Source: Opisthorchis felineus
Lineage: Eukaryota > Platyhelminthes > Trematoda > Opisthorchiida > Opisthorchiidae
NCBI GenBank assembly: GCA_004794785.1
Contig: SJOL01008583.1
Span: 303,225 to 367,224, forward strand
Direction: 5' to 3'
Length of the DNA: 64,000 nt
Below are positions 23,401 through 38,205 of this stretch, one piece after another. Below the pieces are notes generated by a model, which saw only the letters and a program-made list of their open reading frames with translations, was not told the origin of the DNA and did no database searches. Each line of letters begins with the position of its first letter. Position 1 is the stretch's first letter. A program made the translations under genes and the position numbers.

Positions 23401-26270
23401 GAACAACAAGAAAACCGCGTATGGTGCCTGAAAAATCCATCTTATCCTGTGGAACAGTAAGAAACTCCTAAACCCTAAACCCCCAGTTTCATGACCGAAG
23501 TGCATCATTCCGTCCTTTCTTCCGAGACCACCACCATCATCTTCATCGACAGCATGACATCTGCGTTTAACGACTGATGCTCCTCTACCGTACTACTTTT
23601 TTGAAGTAGGGAGAAGAAGAACGCAAAATAGTGGGGAACACAGACTATGGTTGAGCTGGCGCGGGAATTTTAATTGGGTGTTCACTCGTGAAGCATTGCA
23701 GAAATAAGGAGGACTATGCGGAAAGCTAAATAGGTTAGTTGAGGGGGTTTATCCCTCTTCCATTGCCTTCAAAACGTGTATCATGGAGAAGACCGTCGTC
23801 AGCTTTAACAACATCGGGTAGCTGAGTGTGTGAACTGTATACGGCTTTCGTGCAGTTTGTGAGAATACTCTTCTTGTGTCGCTTCAGAAAAACGCTTATC
23901 TGTTACCCAGTCAATGAATGTTTGAGAAAATCTGGAAATCTGAATCAAGATTTTGTCCAGTAAGCGGAAGTCATCTAGATTACCAAGCCAGGAGGTCCTG
24001 TACAGCTGCTTTATCCACATTGGAAGCCACAGGCAAGATACATCTCACTAATCTACAGAATCACTGTAAATCACAAACGTTTGGCTAGTGGTAGTGGACT
24101 AAATCGTTCGGGCAGGAGCAACTCATCAGCAATAAGACTAGCTCAAACTTAGACAGGATATAGCGTCACTTATCCACGAAATGCGCATCATGTGGTCTAA
24201 CCACCGTTTAACAAAGAACTTGATACTTTCGTTTCCGAACCTCTGCTGCCGAAACTTTCTTGAGGAGAGTCCATGACATGGAAGGGCTAAGTGGAAGCGC
24301 CTACATATGCTGGAAAACCTATAACGTACTGCACTGAATCACACTCATCAACGAGCCCAATGTCACTTCCAGGTAGGAGTGCTAAGTTAACTTTCGTCCA
24401 AAACTATGCTGCAACTGAGATGGTTTCAGTTCTGAAACAACGCTGGGTCACTCAGGCTAAGAAGCTTTATTCCGATCTAATTTCCAGATGGGTTTCCCTT
24501 AATAATATATGATAACAAATAAATAATGATATACAGAGATGTGGACAACTATCTCTTGTTCCTTCTGCATGCAGATACTACTTCCCTACCCCATTTCATT
24601 TTTTACACCATTCACTAATTTTTCCTCATGATTCTATACGTTTCATTGTTAGTATTCATTACCGGTATATATCTGGTGGTTACGAGTCTACTTCCACTAA
24701 TATACAAGGAATAGTTCAGTGAAGCCATTTAGTGCATAGATATTATACGACATCCAAAGGAAACAATATGACCAATTTCGATGGTTGAGGGGCTCAAGCT
24801 TGACGCCGGCCTCGTAGATGTAAGCGTGAGCATGAGCTCAGATACTGCACACACTTCTGGAGTGAAATTTTAAAAGACCATAGGAAATTTTATAGGCCGT
24901 AAGGGAGTCAGCATGTATCGTAAAGTAATCTTCTTCATTAGTAGTATACTTCTATGCATAACATTACTCCGAGCAAAATATCGCCTGCACTTATTCGTGC
25001 TCGTGACTTTGCTGGAAGATTTCATCATCGGAGCTATCTTAGAAAGAAAGGCTGTCATGACGGAACACCGGGTAAGTTAGGCGTCTCACTTGCCGAACAA
25101 AAAAAACCGGGAAGTCTCATACGCTCACATAATTATCGACGACGGTGTGGAACAAGAAGCCTACAATATCTTGCAATAACCTCAACAAAGGTACTCCGTG
25201 TGGTGACCGTTCTCATGCATCACCTTTGGAGAAATTCCGGAACAACGTAACGTGTATATCGCCTAAGGAATCTGGAGTTTGGAGGGTTGGAAATTGGACC
25301 TTCTGGTCTCGTACAAACAAGTTAGCTGCTTGGTGTGACAATCACTAGATCACTGTGAATAAGTAAAAATTATGGTCGAAACAGTTCGAAGTTATTGGCC
25401 TATGTAGAGTTTACCCACTGGAGGAGACAAGTATCCCTAGAAGTTTCTGTCGAAATAAGTAAGTGGAGTCATTCCCGGACAGAGGCCAGGCAGTTTTACC
25501 AAAGCTTAAGTCATAATGGGCAATAAAACGAGCAGATTTTCCCTTTTGATTGCATTCGTGTCTCACGGCTTTCTTGAAGATCGCACATTGCACGCTTTTT
25601 GTACGGTCCGACTCGGATCTTGTTAACTTGTATGGTTTTTTAGTCCACATGTTTATGCGTTTGCAGTATGGAGGGAAGTGACGGCAGGCTCTGTTGCGGC
25701 TGTTGGCACATCCCCTTCCAACATCCAAGCTTATCCGTCATAAGGGTGTCCTTGAACTGGAGTGAACTAATGAATGCTATGCGTTGAGGCTCAGGGGTGA
25801 GCACTAATCATATGAGGACAAAGGTGCACCAGTTGCACACACATCCACAGCCTTAAAATGATAACACGAGGTCGCTACTCGGACTGTGCTAAGAACCCTC
25901 CGTGTTGTTCAAACGAAGACAACTTCTGTGAGGGACACAGTGAGGTGCACAGTGATGACCCAGTCCCCAACGTTTGGCACTAAAACTGGAGCATAGCTCC
26001 GTCAAAAAACAGTGGTTTTGAGTAGGTGAACTAAACTTTGCTCACCCTAACTTTGCGTCACTGTCTCATTGACAGACAGGGATAATAACAGCTCTGCAAA
26101 TGAAATCCGATCGGGATTTGAACAGTAAAACTTAGTGAATACTAACAAATTAGACTAGGTTGTACTCTCACTCACTTCGAAATAGAAAAGAGATGATTAC
26201 ATTTCTCCTGGTCGGTGTATTTGTGGTCTAGCTGCTTTCTTTGGAGAATGTACTGGGGAGCGTTTATTAT
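20436..26270. other. Gene-poor stretch
   Basis: No coding, RNA or repeat feature can be supported. A 12-bp perfect palindrome containing CACGTG lies at 22363-22374. Frames at 22453-22902, 24954-25348 and 25411-25728 are under 106 codons and show no domain; the last has scattered Cys and His but no regular zinc-knuckle spacing. Confidence 0.35.
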
Positions 26271-26284
26271 GGGGGGGGGGGGGG
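26271..26284. repeat. Homopolymer run of 14 G
   Basis: A run of fourteen G residues in otherwise mixed sequence. Its length is prone to sequencing and replication slippage. Confidence 0.9.
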
Positions 26285-27044
26285 TTATTTTATCTGGTTT
26301 CCGCTGTCACCGCATGTTTCGTTGAGGGATAATCGGTTGCCCGTGGACAGCGTTTGAAGTATGTAGGGAAGTAGGTTAGCATTTACGACCTGAATGTAAC
26401 CCCGCAAAAAGACGAGTTCACCAACCAAAGAACTCCGTGAGAAATTCAATAGGGTTAAGTCACTAAGTGACCTTTTATTGCAACATACCTCTAATATAGA
26501 ATACTGGTAGCTCAGAGTGTTCAGACTGTCTACTAAGCCTGGCAGTTTCGTTGAAGACGTTTCAACACCGATCTAGGGGATATAATATTTGTGTAGTTGC
26601 GAGGACCAGCTAACAGTTCGACCACTCTGTGAGATGAAGCAGCTGGTGTGCGAGGTGAGGGCTATTCAAGGCTCATCATCCTCCGTTCAGTTTTCCAGTT
26701 TCTTTTTCAACAAGCTTCCATCGTCTTCTCATCACACTCATGATTTTGGATCCGACAGTTACAACCGTCTTTAATTCCAACCTAAATTTTATCCTGACAA
26801 CAGAAGTTAACTAACGGTAAAAAGGGTGGAAAAAACTGTAAGGCTGTTTTATTTCTCTTGGGAATAACTAACACATCGCTTCCCATAAACCACCAACAGC
26901 AGCTCAGAGGAAGAATAAAATTCACCCACGTCTAAGAATTCGTCACTCGAGGAGCCAGTCAGGATATTTGGTCATGTGATGTGGATCCCGTGATTGAATG
27001 ATGGGTGACGTTATATCCTCTCTAATTGTGAGTTACTGAAATTG

Positions 27045-27180
27045 CTGATAAACAGCTCGTGGTCGAACGATTAACTTTTCAAACTGCTAGCCAGGAGGTT
27101 GTGGGTTCTAGGCTCTATGGAGTTTCGTGAGATGCACACCACCGATTTCTCTCGGTTTGTCGACATAAATTGGCTTCACT
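27045..27180 (+). repeat. tRNA-derived SINE candidate
   Basis: The segment begins with an A-box-like cagctcgtggtcgaacg, continues with actgctagccaggaggtt in the anticodon-arm position, and has a B-box-like gtgggttctaggctc followed by gtgagatgcacaccacc. The order and spacing fit a tRNA-derived SINE promoter, but the stems are too degenerate for a functional tRNA. A second, more diverged copy is at 57940-58050. I recall similar bodies in flatworm SINEs, but that was not checked. Confidence 0.45.
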
Positions 27181-30100
27181 TACAGGGCAAAATCTTCATT
27201 GCAATTTCAAGATAAATAATTACGGCTTCATCATTTCCCTCTTTTTACTATATACTTGGGCACAAAGAAAGCAACAAGTTGGCCATTATGATCGGAATCA
27301 ATATGACTAGCAAGCAAGTTTCCGGTACTATTACAAATTGACAAAAATTGCATGCCAACAGATTCCACTGAATTTGCCTCAATTACATGGAAATCCTATG
27401 TGCGGGCTCACCTTGTGAATAGCTTGAAAACCAAAGGCTATCTGGTGTATGCCAAGTCCAATTCATGTGACAAGAAGTTGCAAAATGTTATACCCTTATG
27501 TATGAAGATGGTCGATCTGGTAACGTAACAGTTGATCCGTTCACTGAGCCTGGCAAGTGGCTCGGACATCTTTAGTTACTAACCGAACAGGCATTGTCGA
27601 CACTTGGTTAAGTAGGTAACTGATATGTTTACCATGTTATTTTGTCCATCTCGACAGTATACCTACATTAGTATGGTTTGTGCAGAAGCGTACATCACAA
27701 ATTTGTGATCGTGACGGAACTTTTCGGCACCAGAATTCTTATTACCGTAATTGTTACGTAGTTCCGTCACCTCCCGCCAACTGAACCATGTGATCGCAGA
27801 ATATTAGACAAACTGCCGTGCTGTAGTGTGAACATCCGCCTGTGGTTAATTTCAGTCGTGGATACCCGGCAGAGTGATACTGAGAAACAGTAAATCGGTC
27901 AAAATGTAACGCGGTGCCGTCTCTTTAGTAGTGTGAAGGTAGTTTCTTATGGGTCCATTAGGCGAATTAAATGATGGATAATGCTTAGCCACGATGACAC
28001 TGGAGATAACGTTACAGTAATCAGGTTGTAAATACGCACAATGTGCCGATAGGTCCACCGGATGCGTGGGTAAATGAAACCAGTAAGGCATGGTTCACAC
28101 TACGAAACGAAAATGCATTCGCATATAACAAGGGCGAAAGGCACAAAATGGTATCAATCACCTTTAAGATGTTGGCTGATTTTGTGCAATTTTTAGTATT
28201 TCGTTACTTAAATCAGGCGGAAAGCAGTTGACCTGAAGGAATGGTATTCACATCTTGCCAGTAGGGATTCTACGTGAATCTTTAATAAATTTTTGGAAAA
28301 TGTGCTGAAATGGGTTTTCCAGTTCCGGTTACCGTAACCTATAAACGGTGGCCTTATTTCGAAAGGAAATGCAAGTAGGTAAAGAAGAAATTGGATCCCC
28401 AGGTAGAATGACGACAAACAAAGGCCTTCCTTCGGTGGTGTGCGAAAGTCCCTCCAATGCTTCTGTCCGGGGGAAAACGGCCTTACATCAACAGCAGTTG
28501 AAAGGATACGAGCGTCACTGTGCGGTCAACGAACACCTACCGGAAAGTTGTCCGTCAGCACGCCGCGATTCGCGGCAAAGTGTAAGACGTGGCGACGGGG
28601 TAGATCGTACTCGTTAAATGTCCCAGTAACGAACGTGCAAAAACATGAATAATGGCATGAACGACGCATATGGCTCGTCTGTCAAGTGATTGATCGAATG
28701 ATGAATGCTGGTGGAGTAATGTTTCTTAAAAGCAATTCCAGATGGGGCATTGCCTACAGAATCAACTTCCATCAGTGATGCGTGACTTGATGCTCTCGGC
28801 ATCCACAGGAGCCTTTTACCGGTTCCAAATCTGGTAGCCCGCGCTCATCCTAGACACCTGAGTGGCCTCCCGAACACCGATTTTCTCATACTGGGCGACC
28901 ATGGATGACTTGCGCATCATTTTTGTCAATCATGGTGCACACAGTGAATATAATCGTAAAGTGGGCTTTGGAACTGTCATTACAGGGTAGGGAGTAACTA
29001 AGGACGTGCACATTATTTAAAATAATGGACATGAGGACACTAGGTTGTCGATATGCGTCTCCAATCTAAGCAAAATGTACACGTGACAAGGCAGCTGGTA
29101 GGCTATGGGAAATTCATCAGCCAAACACATTCTGTTGGAAAACTAAGGATGCCTCAAATTTTCTAATACGAGTGGTGCCTGCTGTAGTTACTGCCTGTGG
29201 GCACTTTGAAGTCGGACTGTGTGCGTCAGATAGATGCGAATTCAGTAGAACTCCCTAAACTGGCAATAAATGTTTATTGTGTAGCCGCTGGTGGGACCAA
29301 GCGGGAGATAGTGTAAAAAAATTCCAACAGGGGGACGAAAGATTAATTTGACGTTTGAACTACTTATACAGCAACAGTAGAATAAAATATTCGCTCACTA
29401 GCTGGCATCTCTCCAAAGGTTGCCTGGGAGACAAGCGAAGCGCCTGCAACTGTTAATTAGACAAGTTCTATAGGAATGAGATTAAAAATCCGATAAATCT
29501 AGGCGGATCTCGTCAATACATTCTGGTCAAATTGGTGCAGGATTTGGCAAGACAAGTAAGAAACTTACAGCGCACTTTAGCATCAGGCAGCAAGTTCGTT
29601 GAAAAAAATAAAATCGTTGTGAAAAATTACGTTGTGATGACAGTCTTGCCATGCAGAGTTTTTGGAGCTAAAGACTGCGTTCATTGTAACAGCATTGATT
29701 GTTTTGTTGTGTTATTATTCGGACTGATAGAAAATAGAATGGCGCCTGCTGGATAATGAAATGTGACAAGGACATCATTTGAAAAACCAAGTCAGAGTTT
29801 ATAGTTGTGATACACGGCCTCATTACATAATGCAAGTTTCATACTTTATAACGAAGGAACCAAGTCCTTGCTAGAACATCGCGAGAAATATGGGCACCAT
29901 ACTTTATTAGGATGATTCAGCCTGACGTCAAGCCGCATGGCAATATTCAGCTGCGACGTAAATTTGGAACTTGGGTCAGAAAGACGAATTGATAAGTGTT
30001 TGTTTTCGCAAAAAAGCGATTGATGCGCATTTTGGAAGGAATGATTTTCTATCGATGACGGAAAAGTTACAGATTTAGACAGATATTGGACGTGTTTTAG

Positions 30101-33100
30101 TTAATTTTTTGCATACTGTGTTTTGTTCTGTATTTCACTGCAGCCAGCACAGATGGGCTGATTGGTCAACGCGCCTGCGATGTGCAAGAGTTCGACGATA
30201 GCACCCATTATGAGTCGTCCGATTTTAAAATTAAACCCATTGGTATTCAAAAAGTGGTAGTGATAGTTTAAATGTGAAGTTGTATGCCTGATGCTCCTGC
30301 AATGGCGTTTATCGCGATACGATGCTCCCAAATCTGTCGGACGCAGCTGTGCTTCTGCATTTCTATGACATACACAGTGGACTCACAGGCACATGTGACT
30401 TGCAAGCGCATGAACGGCTAAGCTGAAGTGACCGCAGCAATCTAAATGATGACTACCTGACTTAGAAAGAAAGATGGGTTTTACGGTTGTAGAAATTCAG
30501 TTGGCAGAGGGACGTGAGACGAACTGACTTACACAAGCATATATCGACTGGGAAAGTTAGCACATCCCAAAATCTTCAGTGTGTTCATTGGCGACTGTGT
30601 CATAACACAATGAATATTGCTGTTGAAATCTCTAGAACGAGTGGACAGCGTATAGCAGTAGGACCAAATTTAGGCGAAATATTTTAATGAATTTTTAATG
30701 GAGAGTACACACTACTTCCAATCTTTTCCAGAATACTTTCGATATAAAAGCAGCCGCATTCACATCGCCTTGTCTGGACAATCCTTATGCTGTCCTGAGA
30801 CCATCTTGATGTATTTTTATTGGAAATTTTTTCGGGTCAGAAATCATGCATTATCAGGTTGTGTTTGTTATCTGATGGCTGTTTCACTGGTGGACCATAT
30901 GAAATTCCCTTAGCATTCAGCTTTATTTGGGGCCGTCTTGACTCAAACCCTGTTGTTCATAAGATCCTGGTGAAATGTATCCGCCGATTGTACCTCTATA
31001 TTACTTTTTCTGTGTTTTTGTATTCTGCTGTCATGTACGTTTTTGTCAGCAAGATATTTATTAAAATTGATGATCTAGGTTGTTTATTTCCAGGTTTACT
31101 CTTCAAATTTTCAGAAGTAATCTGAAACCTGCCATATTATGTGTTGACCACATTACATTTTCCACTATAGACTACTGTGGGAACACAGTTAACCTGTCAG
31201 CTCATGGACACCCGCAGAATCCTGCCTCCAGTATCCACTGAAACCCCCTAATTATGTTTACCGTAAATATATACTATGCAAAGATCGTTTTCGTTTTCCT
31301 TTGTGCAACACCATTTGTATATCCATTGATCAATTAGTCCATTTATAACCCGGACATCAAGGAATACTCCGAAAAGTGGCACATGTCATGCATGCAGCTG
31401 CTGCAGAGAGTTTTGTACACCCAAGATCTAGCAATAATTCTGACTATAAATGAATGGAAGATCTCTTATCTACTTGGGTTTGGAACTGTTCCGGGAATCT
31501 GAAGGAAGGTTTCACCCCGCCGGCATATTACTCGATGGTTTCCCATCACCGATTTATTTCTATATGTATGTCTTACTGAATCGTTTCATCTAAACTGCGT
31601 CTCATTCACAAGCAATGCCGTAAGAACAATTTCTCACAGATGGCTGGATGAAAGCCAATCAATTTATCATATTGAAATTTCCATTTCAGTCAACTGTAAC
31701 AACTTCTGTCCAATGAATTTGCCATCGTTCCATAAAGGTTTGGCAGAAGTCCGTCGAATTCTGATGTTATGTAGTAACGAACCAGATGACTGTCTACAAG
31801 ACGTTTAAGAAGTTCTCTTATCCGTTTTTTCAGAACTGTATATCCTACCGGTTATTTCGGTTGAACTGTTCCCGATACTGGTGAAATCATTGCAGACTAC
31901 TAGACCTCGAGGCTTTCGGTTGTTGCATTAAGAACCGTGTAAAACCCAACTGAGTTTTAACACCTTACCGTATACTCAGCTAAATTTGCTAATTTCCAGA
32001 AGACTAAAAATTGCATCCATTTTCAGAAGTGCAGCCTATCCAGATTAAAATTTGGAATCGAATTCACGTTGGGACCGAAATCTCAGAGCTGTTAACGACC
32101 GAATTACGCACATGCAGACATTTCTCTACAAATCTACACCCACTTGTCTGAAAATTCACTCGCAACGACGGTGATTGCTTTCTGTCATACAAGGGAAACA
32201 GGAACACATGGTGTTTTGTGTTTTACTTCACTCCTTCCTCCATGTTCATTCAGCTGTGCCGCTTTTTGGTGGAGTAACATCTTTTGAATAAACGCGCCAC
32301 CATAACAGCCTCAATATACATCACCACAAAACAACGCAAACATTCACGCATTCATACCTCGTAAGAAAGACTAATGGATCACGGATTTTGCAAGGATCTA
32401 TCGTTGTTACAAAAAGTTTATTCCTGATGGTGAAAGTAACATTCGTGAATACTTATAATAATATAATCTAAGGTAGATGTTGGAATCCATATATGGCTTT
32501 GATATTCTGATCTGTAATCTTCACAACGTGCAGTTGTTCCGAAGACCTCGCCCAACACTAAATCCCGTTAATTTGTATCACTCCAGGGTTGTATGGTACA
32601 ACAAACGTTTCAAAAGAAAGTTCCTATAAGACGGCATTCCATCCCCGACAAAGGTTACTCTAGGCGTCACCGAACTATTTACTACATCTCAATGAACATC
32701 AATGATTCTATTGCGTCACTTCAGTAAAATCAGCAAGTGGATCCGTGTTAAAGTTTACCTTAAACAGTGTTTAATCTCTGTGCCACTTAAATGCTTAAGC
32801 TTACTGCCGCGTATTTCATAACACAATGAAGTTTCCTCTCTGCACACTGCTCACAAAATATACCTCGCCTCGATAGAGTTTACAGTGTGTTCGTCATCTG
32901 ACAATTGCATGTAGTTTGGATGGCCGGAATCAGAGGTTAAGGGTTTTAAAGTGAGTTCACTTTTGACAGGGAACAACAAACAGACCAGCTCATATTTTCA
33001 AATGTTTTAAAGGATCAGTGTCGTGGTTACGATCATGAACCCACAGCCCCATCCAGCGTAGCAAACTGGAGGTAAACTTCCCAGTCAGTAAGCCATAAAT

Positions 33101-36100
33101 ATTGTGAACACAAACGTTTGCGCTAATTTCCTAAGGTCTATTACCGACCTGTATATACCCATTTCTTTTACTGAATACAATAAAATGATTTACAAATATC
33201 CTGTCATTTCACTGTGTCAATGGATCCTGCATACTGCTTTTGATACAGTTGCACTTGGCTCCCAGTCACCTCCTTTCGGCTTCTTCTTTGGACTTTTCCC
33301 TGTTCTATTTACGTGCTTCCATAAAAGGCCTTCTGCTTCGACCATCACCGTGTTTTCATCGTATCGTCATCCTCAAAGTTGTGCAGCAAGACTTTTACCA
33401 TATTTTTAAACCCGGTCAACCATCATTGTGCACGTTTCCATCCGGGAAGCCAGAAAGTACCCTTTGAGAAATTGGATACATCGGCCTTCAAAAACTGAAA
33501 AGAATCGCGGTAAAACTTGTGCTGAGGCTTTCCACTGGACGTCTTCTTGGACAATCTTGCGAATGAGAAAGCCATGCAGTCCCAAATGCCCGTAAGCATA
33601 CCCTAAAGAACAACAATATTATCAGGATTAAGATGAAACATAGCACCTTGAAGACAGTTTAAAGGCGGTTTTGAATTCCTAGGAATGATGCATATCAAAT
33701 GCCCCATCCGGTTCATCTCATCTGGAATTTGAACTGAACGGACAGCTATGAGTTCAATTTTAACCGCAAACTTACTGGAAGTACATTTTGCGCTGTTGAA
33801 TGCTGCTTCCATTTACTCAGATGACTCGCATTTAAGCTGAGAATTTGGGCAATGGAACGTGGAGTTTTCATGTTCCCTAGGCTTAGGTTGAACTGCAGCT
33901 CAGAGGTAACAAGCACGGGTGACAGCAAACAACTTAGTTCGCATATACGTTCGTGTCTGTCCCATGCCTCTTCATTCGATATTACCCCAGTGGGCCTGAT
34001 AAGTTTTAGACTATTGCAGTCAAAAGCAACGGTTGTTTTTGTCTACAACTACGAGAAACCGTAGCAATGACGGACCCGATAACCAGACACCAGTTTCCCC
34101 TTTTCATTGATACAAACTACTTCCTGGAGGGGATGATATTACATCCGACCGGACGTTTGCCGACCGAAGATGCGTATGGATCGATAGGCGGCTCTTCTAA
34201 AGGGGACATAACATCGCTTCAGATAAAATTTCCATCTGCCTTAGTTACGTCAGTCTAGTTAAAGGAAGAAAGCAACCACACTCAGTTCTTTCCCATGCCA
34301 TACTTCATGTGCCATGCAAGAAATGCGCCTTTCAGACAAATGCGAATGTAGCGAAGGCAGTGAAATGACTGTTCGTTTTTTTCACTTGATTGCCTCTCTA
34401 TTTCTCGACAAGGTTTTACTAATGGCTTATGAGTGAATGAATACTTTACACATCTGGGGTGTTAGTGCCCACGAGCATACACGTTTCGCTAATCAAAAGA
34501 GCGAAACGAATATACCAGGTAAAATTCTCCATCATTTTTATTCGTTATGAACAAATCGAGTCATATCTACTGTCCGTCAGACTCCGGAGAGCATCTCACT
34601 CCCAAGGGTCAACCAAGACAAAATCATTTATCTGTTTAGTGGCGCTTGTCCACTTTAAATCCAAACCACCTCAGAAAGATCCCGAAAACTAGAAGCATTT
34701 TCTGAGCCATTTAACCAATAATTGATTTTTGAGAACCCTCACCAGATACCCTCGATCTGGGCCAAAGTTGACCATTTTGCATCCACTTTGCATTTCGAAT
34801 GCCACCAATGTCCAAGTGAAAATACGGTACATGACTCCGCATAAGTGCTTTTTCAGCGTCATTCGCTTCATTTAGACGAACACCTTTTTGTGTGTTTCGA
34901 ATGTGCTCTGCTTTGCTTCCATCACTTAGCCTATAAAATCATGTTAGATTTGAATCGGACCTTGTTTAGGTAGTTCAAAGGAAACCCAACGTAAACACCA
35001 AAGGAATAACTCATATTACAGTTTTATTCCATTTGGCAGCTGAAAAATGTCGTGTTTCTTTTTTGGCCGAAGAAAAGGTTCTTTAAGATCGCTGAAAAGT
35101 GTGGGGACCACGGGATTTGGAGATGCAAATCAGTATGTTTTTCATGAAAATACAAATAACCTGCACCAGCTCGACAGTTACTTTGCCGGTGCCGGTAACC
35201 TGAGTGTCTATGGCAAAATCTGACTTTTTGCCGGCTGACTGTCACCCTTTAGAAATGTCAGTGGGAGCCCACTCGTCGAAAAATTGTCGTATTACCGAGT
35301 TGTCAGTTTACTAATCATTCGATTGCTGGATGCTTCATTACTGATTCTGGGCAAATTTAACCGCAAACCGATTCAAACATGCTTGAGTTTTACCCCTCTC
35401 CGTTCAAGCTAACCACAAGTTGCACACAAAACGGAAGCTAACTGAATAGCAGACATACGGACAAAGTAGGTCTTCTCTGGTTCGCCGCGCTTCAGCAAGT
35501 TGTGCGTTGGTGTTATCAGCTGGCGTCATCCCCTGAAAATGCAGTTCTTCAATTTATTGGCCGCAATCACCGAGGCTCGCAAGTCGTTCGCGTTTAAAAT
35601 GTGGAACAAGTGTAAACAACATGAACGGGATGAGGATGTATGCTCACACGGCGGCAAAGCTAGGAAAATCGGCTGTTTACCCTCCAGGTCCCACGCAAAT
35701 AAGCGAAAAAATTAATTTCTGGTAACTGAGGGATGGATAGGAATCTTATTCCAAAGTAGTTGAAAAGCCTTGAATTTTTTATTAGGCGTTGTTATGTTTG
35801 ACTCAAATAGAACACCTATTTGGCTGGATCTGTATAGGAATCAACGAATCGTCAGTCGTTGAGACATCATATTTTACGTCAGATAAACAAACCGAGTGAA
35901 ACTAACCAACATGTCGGGAGATGTTTACGCATTCGGGAAGAATAACATCCTCGATTTTTTGATGGAAATCATGAATATTTAAAACCATCATTTTCGAAAT
36001 CACGAACATTGGTTTACTCACCCAGGGCCAAGTCAGCCATACAGTGATTGGTAATTTGAAAAAAGGCAACTTCACAATATCAAGGTTTTATCCTGGCGGG

Positions 36101-36829
36101 ACTTTGTACGCCTCACTCGTGGTAGATGAAATGCATAATCAAAAGATTTCGATGGTGATCCACAACAGAGACATGCAACCAAGCTCAAGCGCTTTATGTG
36201 AAAATGATAACCGAATTTTAGATCCGATGGTAACAGTTGTTGGAAAAACATCAGCGTGATTCAGTTAGCGGAATAATAACCAAGTTAAACTCGTAAACAG
36301 AAAATTGCCTATGATAATTCAGCACTACTTCCATTTCGTTGTGTCCTATGCAAATTGTCGGATAGCGCCAGCTGAAGGTTAGATAGATATACCGAAAGGA
36401 TTTCTCCCAGCGAAACCAGTTATCACCTGTAACAAGTTCTTTAACAACTTTTGACGCCCCCATCTCCCACCAAAAATATGGGGAACTCTTGCGAAATGTC
36501 GACTCTTTAGCCAGTTTTTCAATCGCGCACGCAGGAGTCTACGCATCAGCGGCAGGGCAAAAGCAGTAAGCATCAGATCATAGGCTATGAACGGACACTA
36601 TCCAAGCTGCTGCATCTTGGGGAGTGAAACTTCAGTGAATGCGAAACTTGCTCCGTTACAATCATAAAGTGGGTCAGTAAAAGCCTCTTTGGGGTCGCCC
36701 GACCGGCTCGCTGCAATCAAGCCTTTAGCTATCAAAGACGATGGATTTCTAGACATATTTTGCTTGTTAGTGAGTTGTGGTACCGTTAAGTTTTTTAGCC
36801 GCTGTGAAATGTGTTCTGACGCTCGTTAA

Positions 36830-36840
36830 CCCCCCCCCCC
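36830..36840. repeat. Homopolymer run of 11 C
   Basis: Eleven consecutive C residues. This is a slippage-prone simple repeat with no other structure around it. Confidence 0.9.
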
Positions 36841-38060
36841 ACCGTGCCTGCAGGAAATGTAATGAACTCTTATGTAGACTGAACCCACGACGTCATGGGA
36901 AAGTCCATTTTCTCAGAACAGGTAAAAGGAGAAGAAAAAACGGATAAATACGCGTAAAATTTTCGGAGGCAAATCGTTAGCTTCCTGATCACCGTTGTAT
37001 GGGACTTGAAGAAGCGCATTTCTGAGCGCATTTGCGCACTAATTTATAGTGCACAATGACAAAATTTTCGGGGTACACATTTGTGATTAGTGTTGCCATG
37101 ATTGGTCTTCTTTTTAGAGAGCGAGTCCTTCGAAGAGACACTGGCGCATCTGTAGAAGTTTCTCACACGTATGCCACCAAATACAATTGGCGCGCATTTG
37201 CCAAACTGTTGGTATTGGCCGCCTCACATCACTTTATTACAAAATGAGAGCTCCAGCGTACTTGCTGGAGAAGACCAGACTGCGACTGGACTTTTGTTCG
37301 TGTGATGTTGAGCGGAATTAAACTTCACGAGCCGCACATTAAAATGCGATTAACTAGTGAAAAATCTCAATGCTGTCAGCAAAGTTTACACAGAAATATA
37401 CTACCAATTAGGACCACCGGATCTATACGTCAGAAAAGTTTAACTTAAACTGCTAATTTTGTAGGGACCAAGGGAGGTCGGAAAATGTCCGGATTTTGAC
37501 GACTACCGAGGTAATTTCAGTTCCATTTGTGCTCATAATAGGTTTGTACACACCCACAATGAAGCTGCGTCACAATCTTCTTACTCGACAATAGTAATTA
37601 CGATAAGTTGCTTTTAGCTGATTTGTACCTAGATTACAAATTATGATCAGTCGTACTTCCTATCTGCATCACAACTGCTCTCCCTAGTCTTTTGCAGTAA
37701 AAGTGTGGTCTGGGTTTAGGGTAGCGGACGCTGAGTGTTCACTGCAAAAAATACCTTTGCTTAGCTGAAGACTTGGACACACTTCGCGGTTGCTAACCCG
37801 ACGGCAAATAGCTGACATACTGTCGGTTAAAATTTTGTACTGAAAGTGCGGTCATTGCGTGTTGAAAAGCCACGAAACACGTGGATAATTTCGCGCTGGA
37901 ACCTTATTAAATAAGATTTCTGGGGTAAATTATGAAACCTGATCCGCGACTTCCGACTGTGTGACTTATCGAGGGATCAAGTATGTAGCTTTACAGCGCA
38001 CGTAATATCAAGAACGTTCTCTTAGGTAGCTGCATACACACACGCAAACGTTTTTGCTAG

Positions 38061-38205
38061 AATATTATATAATATTTATATTATACCATATCAAGCTACA
38101 CTACTATTATGCTAAACACTATACTGTACTACCGTGCCTTATTATACAAACAATAATGTATACACTATTGCTACACTATACTGTGTCATAGTATGTCATA
38201 TTACG
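38061..38205. repeat. AT-rich imperfect repeats of a GCTACACTATACTGT-like unit
   Basis: An AT-only stretch (aatattatataatatttata) is followed by repeated, drifting words such as gctacactactattat, gctaaacactatactgtact and gctacactatactgtgtcat. The copies are irregular in spacing, so this looks like an old minisatellite rather than a recent expansion. Confidence 0.45.

Noticed and set aside
25411..25728. A possible zinc-knuckle or gag-like frame
   Set aside because: Cys and His residues are present but not in a CCHC or other regular spacing.
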